From: Streptomyces sp. CB02366
GTDB taxonomy: Bacteria; Actinomycetota; Actinomycetes; Streptomycetales; Streptomycetaceae
Length of the DNA: 64,000 bases
Assembly (NCBI RefSeq): GCF_001905905.1
Contig: NZ_LIVT01000003.1
Span: 62,001 to 126,000 of the forward strand
Reading direction: 5' to 3'
In this document: piece after piece, positions 60,924 to 64,000 of the stretch
Layout: each line of letters begins with the position of its first letter
Position numbering within the stretch: position 1 is the first letter of the stretch
The notes under the pieces: generated by a model
What the model was told of the DNA's origin: nothing
The model's database searches: none
The model's input: only the letters and a program-made list of their open reading frames with translations
Program-made: the position numbers and the translations under genes

Positions 60924-62596
60924 TTCAGGTCCCCCTCGTCGAACTCGACGCCGCCGCCGAGTGCGGTGCGCTCGCGGAGTTCGATGCGGCGGATCTTGCC
61001 CGACACGGTCTTGGGCAGCTCCGCGAACTCCAGCTTGCGGATGCGTTTGTACGGGGCGAGGACCTGCCGGGAGTGCCGGAAGAGGGCCTGGGCGATGTCC
61101 GGGCCCGGCTCCCAGCCCTCCGCCAGCACGACGTACGCCTTCGGGACGGCGAGGCGGAGCGGGTCGGGGGCGGGCACGACGGCGGCCTCGGCGACCGCCT
61201 CGTGCTCCAGCAGGGCGCTCTCCAGCTCGAACGGCGAGATCTTGTAGTCGGACGCCTTGAACATGTCGTCGGCGCGGCCGACGTAGGTGATGTAGCCGTC
61301 CTCGTCGCGGGCGCCGATGTCCCCGGTGCGGTAGTAGCCGCCGGCCATCGCCTCGGCGGTGCGGTCGGGGTCGCCGTGGTAGCCCGTCATCAGACCGGCG
61401 GGGCGGTCGGCCAGGTCGAGCGAGATCTCTCCTTCGGCCGCTCCGGGCTGTCCGGTGACCGGGTCGAGCAGTTCGACGGTGAAGCCGGGGCTCGGGCGGC
61501 CCATGGAGCCGGTCTTGAGGAGCTGTCCGGGGCTGTTGGCGACCTGGACGGCGGTCTCCGTCTGGCCGAAGCCGTCCCGGATGGTGACGCCCCACTCCCG
61601 CCGGACCGTCTCGATGACCTCCGGGTTCAGCGGCTCCCCGGCCGCGACGACCTCGCGCGGCGGGGTCTTCAACCGGCTCAGGTCCGCCTGGATGAGCATG
61701 CGCCAGACGGTGGGCGGGGCGCAGAAGCTGGTGACGCCGGAGCGGTCCATCTCGGCCATCAGACGGCCCGCGTCGAACCGGGTGTAGTTGAAGATGAAGA
61801 CGGTGGCCTCGGCGGTCCAGGGGGCGAAGAGGTTGGACCAGGCGTGCTTGGCCCAGCCGGGCGAGGAGATGTTCAGGTGGACGTCTGCGGGCTTCAGACC
61901 GATCCAGTACATCGTCGCCAAGTGGCCCACGGGGTACGACACGTGGGTGTGCTCGACCAGCTTGGGGCTGGCGGTGGTGCCGGAGGTGAAGTAGAGCATC
62001 AGCGGCTCGTCGGCGTCGGTCTCCCGATCGGGCGTGAACACGGCGGACGCCTCGGACGCGCCGGCGTACGAGCGCCAGCCCGCCACCTCCTCCCCCACCG
62101 CGATCCGGGTGTAGCGGCCGGGGACCTCGTCGAACTTGGCGGTGTCCGCGTCCCGCACCAGCACGTGGCGCACCCGGCCGCGCTCCACCCGGTCGCGCAG
62201 GTCGGCGGGGCCGAGCAGCGGGGTGGCGGGGATGACGACGGCGCGCAGCTTCATCGCGGCGAGCGCGGTCTCCCACAGCTCGGCCTGGTTGCCCAGCATC
62301 ACGAGGACGCGGTCGCCCTCCCGTACGCCCTGCGCCTTCAGCCAGTTGGCGGCCCGTGCGGAGCGCTCGGACATCTCCGCGAAGGACACCTCGGTGCGCC
62401 GGCCGTCCTCCTCGACGATGTGCAGGGCGGTGCGGTCGTTGCCCTCGGCGATGACGTCGAACCAGTCCAGGGCCCAGTTGAAGTGGTCAGGCCGGGGCCA
62501 TCGGAAGCCGGCGTACGCCCGCTCGTAGTCCTCGCGGTGCTCCAGCAGGAAGTCCCGGGCGGCCCGGAACGTCTCGGTCGCGCTGGTTGCCGACAT
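60920..62596 (-). CDS. AMP-forming acyl-CoA synthetase (medium-chain/acetyl-CoA-like)
   Basis: A 558-residue ANL enzyme with YFTSGTTASPKLVEHTHVSY, DGFGQTETAVQVAN, YRTGDIGARDEDGYITYVGR and catalytic Lys in LPKTVSGKIRRIELR. The N-terminal FRWPRPDHFNWALDWFDVIA is typical of the medium-chain acyl-CoA synthetase (ACSM-like) group. It is the first gene of the two-ligase operon and divergent from a GAF-LuxR regulator. Confidence 0.9.
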   Translation of the reverse strand: MSATSATETFRAARDFLLEHREDYERAYAGFRWPRPDHFNWALDWFDVIAEGNDRTALHIVEEDGRRTEVSFAEMSERSARAANWLKAQGVREGDRVLVMLGNQAELWETALAAMKLRAVVIPATPLLGPADLRDRVERGRVRHVLVRDADTAKFDEVPGRYTRIAVGEEVAGWRSYAGASEASAVFTPDRETDADEPLMLYFTSGTTASPKLVEHTHVSYPVGHLATMYWIGLKPADVHLNISSPGWAKHAWSNLFAPWTAEATVFIFNYTRFDAGRLMAEMDRSGVTSFCAPPTVWRMLIQADLSRLKTPPREVVAAGEPLNPEVIETVRREWGVTIRDGFGQTETAVQVANSPGQLLKTGSMGRPSPGFTVELLDPVTGQPGAAEGEISLDLADRPAGLMTGYHGDPDRTAEAMAGGYYRTGDIGARDEDGYITYVGRADDMFKASDYKISPFELESALLEHEAVAEAAVVPAPDPLRLAVPKAYVVLAEGWEPGPDIAQALFRHSRQVLAPYKRIRKLEFAELPKTVSGKIRRIELRERTALGGGVEFDEGDLK

Positions 62597-62725
62597 GTGC
62601 CCTCCTCATTACCGAGCGGTCGCCTAACATCATGTAAACAGTGACCCAGGTCTCACCACCCCCGGACGGGGGTGGTCGTCTCCCCCGACCGGGGGCCGGG
62701 CGGACCGGGGCGGAGGGGCGTCGGA

Positions 62726-63568
62726 GTGCCGGAAGCGGTCGAGGCGGTGGAGATGCAGGCGGCGCTGCTGAGGCTGCGCCGCGCCAGCGGGCTTCCCGTG
62801 GTGTTCGGCGGTCTGCTGTCGGACGCGCGCCATGCGCGGATCGCCGAGCTGAACGGGGCGCAGACCACTGCCCTGCGGGGTCTCGTCGTCTCCGCCGGGA
62901 GCGGTCTCGGCGGGAAGTCCATCGCGTTGTCGCGGCCGTGCGCGGTGACGGACTACGCCTCCTCGCGCCACATCAGCCACGAGTACGACGCGGCGGTGGC
63001 GGCGGAGGGGCTGCGTTCGGTCGTCGCGGTCCCCGTCGTCGTACGGCGTACGGTGCGGGGCGTGCTGTACGGGGCGCTGCGCACCCCGGTCACGCTCGGC
63101 GACCGGACGTTCGACGCGGTGGTGGCGGCGGCGCGGGACGTCGAGCAGTCGCTCGCGGTACGGGACGAGGTACGGCGGTTGCTGGCGGCGGGACGCGAGC
63201 AGGTGAGCGACCCGGGTACGGCGCCCGGCGCCTGGGAGGACGTGCGCGAGGCCCACCGCGAACTGCGCGCCCTGGCCCCCAGGGTCCTCGACCCGGCTTT
63301 GCGCGCCGAACTCCTCGACGTCTGCGGGCGGTTGGCCTCGGCGTCGGGGACCCGGACGCCGACGGTCCGTGAGGTGCGGCTCGCCCCGCGCGAGGTGGAC
63401 GTGGTGGCGTGCGTGGCGGCGGGGGCGACGAACGCGGCGGCGGCGGAGCGGCTGGGGCTGCGGCCGGAGACGGTGAAGGGGTATCTGCGGTCCGCGATGC
63501 GGAAGTTGGGGGCGCACACGCGGCTGGAGGCGGTGGTCGCCGCCCGCCGGGCGGGGCTGCTGCCCTGA
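62726..63568 (+). CDS. GAF-domain LuxR-family regulator
   Basis: A 280-residue protein. The N-terminal half (LLRLRRASGLPVVFGGLLSD, RSVVAVPVVVRRTVRGVLYG) looks like a GAF sensor, followed by a LuxR-type HTH at the C-terminus (APREVDVVACVAAGATNAAA, RPETVKGYLRSAMRKLGAHT). GTG at 62726 is preceded by GGAGG. Divergent from the acyl-CoA ligase operon; in Streptomyces such GAF-LuxR genes usually control the adjacent AMP-ligase genes. Confidence 0.87.
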   Translation: MPEAVEAVEMQAALLRLRRASGLPVVFGGLLSDARHARIAELNGAQTTALRGLVVSAGSGLGGKSIALSRPCAVTDYASSRHISHEYDAAVAAEGLRSVVAVPVVVRRTVRGVLYGALRTPVTLGDRTFDAVVAAARDVEQSLAVRDEVRRLLAAGREQVSDPGTAPGAWEDVREAHRELRALAPRVLDPALRAELLDVCGRLASASGTRTPTVREVRLAPREVDVVACVAAGATNAAAAERLGLRPETVKGYLRSAMRKLGAHTRLEAVVAARRAGLLP

Positions 63569-63647
63569 CCGGCCCCGGGGCGGGCGGGGCCGCCGTCCCG
63601 TCCGTGCGCCGGTCCTCCCCGGTCCGCTCAGACGTTTCCCGGGCCGC

Positions 63648-64000
63648 TCACTCCTGGAAGTCCAGGAACGTGCCGAACCGGATGTCGTGGTCCGGCGCGT
63701 CCGTCATCACCGTGAGCATCCGGGCCGCCTCCTCGGTGATCCCGGCGGTCTCCGCGCGGGTCGGGCTCCGCAGCGGCTGGACGGTCAGGACCGCCGTGTC
63801 CTTCTCCCGCCGGACGCGCCAGAGCGCGTCGAGGAAGCCGTCGACGAGGACGCTCCCGTACGTCTGGTTGCCCACTCCGTTGCGGCCCTTGTTGGCCGCG
63901 GGGATGACGCGGGTGCGGTCGGCGTGGCCGAGCAGGACGTTGTCGAACTCGGGCAGGAAGCGGGGCGGGGCCGGGGTCTCGGGGTCGGGGCGCGGGGCGT
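63648..64000 (-). CDS. Winged-helix DNA-binding protein (HTH_42/AlkZ-like), C-terminal part
   Basis: The open frame enters from beyond the right edge of the window and ends at 63648; 117 codons are visible. The segment RFLPEFDNVLLGHADRTRVI, GNQTYGSVLVDGFLDALWRV and ending RFGTFLDFQE match the C-terminal part of the winged-helix DNA-binding (HTH_42, AlkZ-type) family, members of which include DNA glycosylases acting on interstrand crosslinks. N-terminus missing, so assignment is partial. Confidence 0.7.
   Translation of the reverse strand, partial: APRPDPETPAPPRFLPEFDNVLLGHADRTRVIPAANKGRNGVGNQTYGSVLVDGFLDALWRVRREKDTAVLTVQPLRSPTRAETAGITEEAARMLTVMTDAPDHDIRFGTFLDFQE

Noticed and set aside
1..64000. 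tRNA, rRNA, CRISPR arrays, IS elements, prophage, attachment sites
   Set aside because: I looked for clover-leaf-type arms, regular spacer repeats, transposase motifs and integrases and found none.

Overview
The window is high-GC actinobacterial chromosome, almost certainly Streptomyces. The GC-rich third positions, GTG starts, GTGA/ATGA gene overlaps, paired LuxR-type two-component systems and the gene set all fit; the order of the purine/ureide genes resembles the S. coelicolor SCO6201-SCO6248 interval. I see no tRNA, rRNA, CRISPR array, insertion sequence or prophage.

Layout. 1-6.7 kb: end of a glutamate-type ABC importer operon, an SDR, a Clp_N/HTH regulator, exonuclease III, an MBL hydrolase and a fused PcaD-PcaC protein. 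6.7-13.8 kb: a sugar (probably inositol-type) uptake unit made of a ROK kinase, a three-gene ABC importer and a GntR regulator, divergent from a Gfo/Idh/MocA dehydrogenase, with two matching operator palindromes. 13.9-16.3 kb: two overlapping cytochrome P450 genes, one with a TTA (bldA) codon. 16.4-21.6 kb: a two-component system, small membrane protein, TetR, SDR and aldo/keto reductase. 21.6-25.9 kb: a monooxygenase-like protein, allantoicase, allantoinase and a divergent IclR (AllR-like) regulator. 26-30 kb: an ABC exporter divergent from a second two-component system. 30.3-32.9 kb: a MobA-like transferase and malate synthase. 33.1-39 kb: a large TPR-CHAT protein facing a DUF6338 membrane protein and a 70-residue protein. 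39-43.7 kb: a YfcC-type transporter, fibronectin-III lipoprotein, mycothiol-dependent isomerase-like protein and hydrolase. 43.8-57.3 kb: xanthine/urate permeases, 8-oxoguanine deaminase, urate oxidase, HIU hydrolase, OHCU decarboxylase, a HTH_22 regulator, hydroxypyruvate isomerase, tartronate semialdehyde reductase, catalase and glyoxylate carboligase. 57.5-64 kb: a zinc-ribbon/Mrr-like protein, a GNAT, two AMP-forming acyl-CoA ligases, a GAF-LuxR regulator and a partial winged-helix protein.

How it works together. The main theme is urate -> 5-hydroxyisourate -> OHCU -> allantoin -> allantoate -> ureidoglycolate -> glyoxylate. Glyoxylate then enters either malate (AceB) or tartronate semialdehyde and glycerate (Gcl, Hyi, GlxR). 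Catalase removes the H2O2 made by urate oxidase. Ureidoglycolate lyase and glycerate kinase are not in the window.

The most interesting signal is regulatory. Two different palindromes recur at predicted promoters of these scattered operons. Motif 1 is TTCAAC-N5-GTTGAA, at uraD, katA, allB and, degenerate, aceB. Motif 2 is TTCCG-N5-CGGAA, in 21-bp-spaced pairs at hyi and gcl and single degenerate copies at aceB and the IclR gene. The uraD and katA promoters share an identical 20-nt core. aceB carries both motifs.
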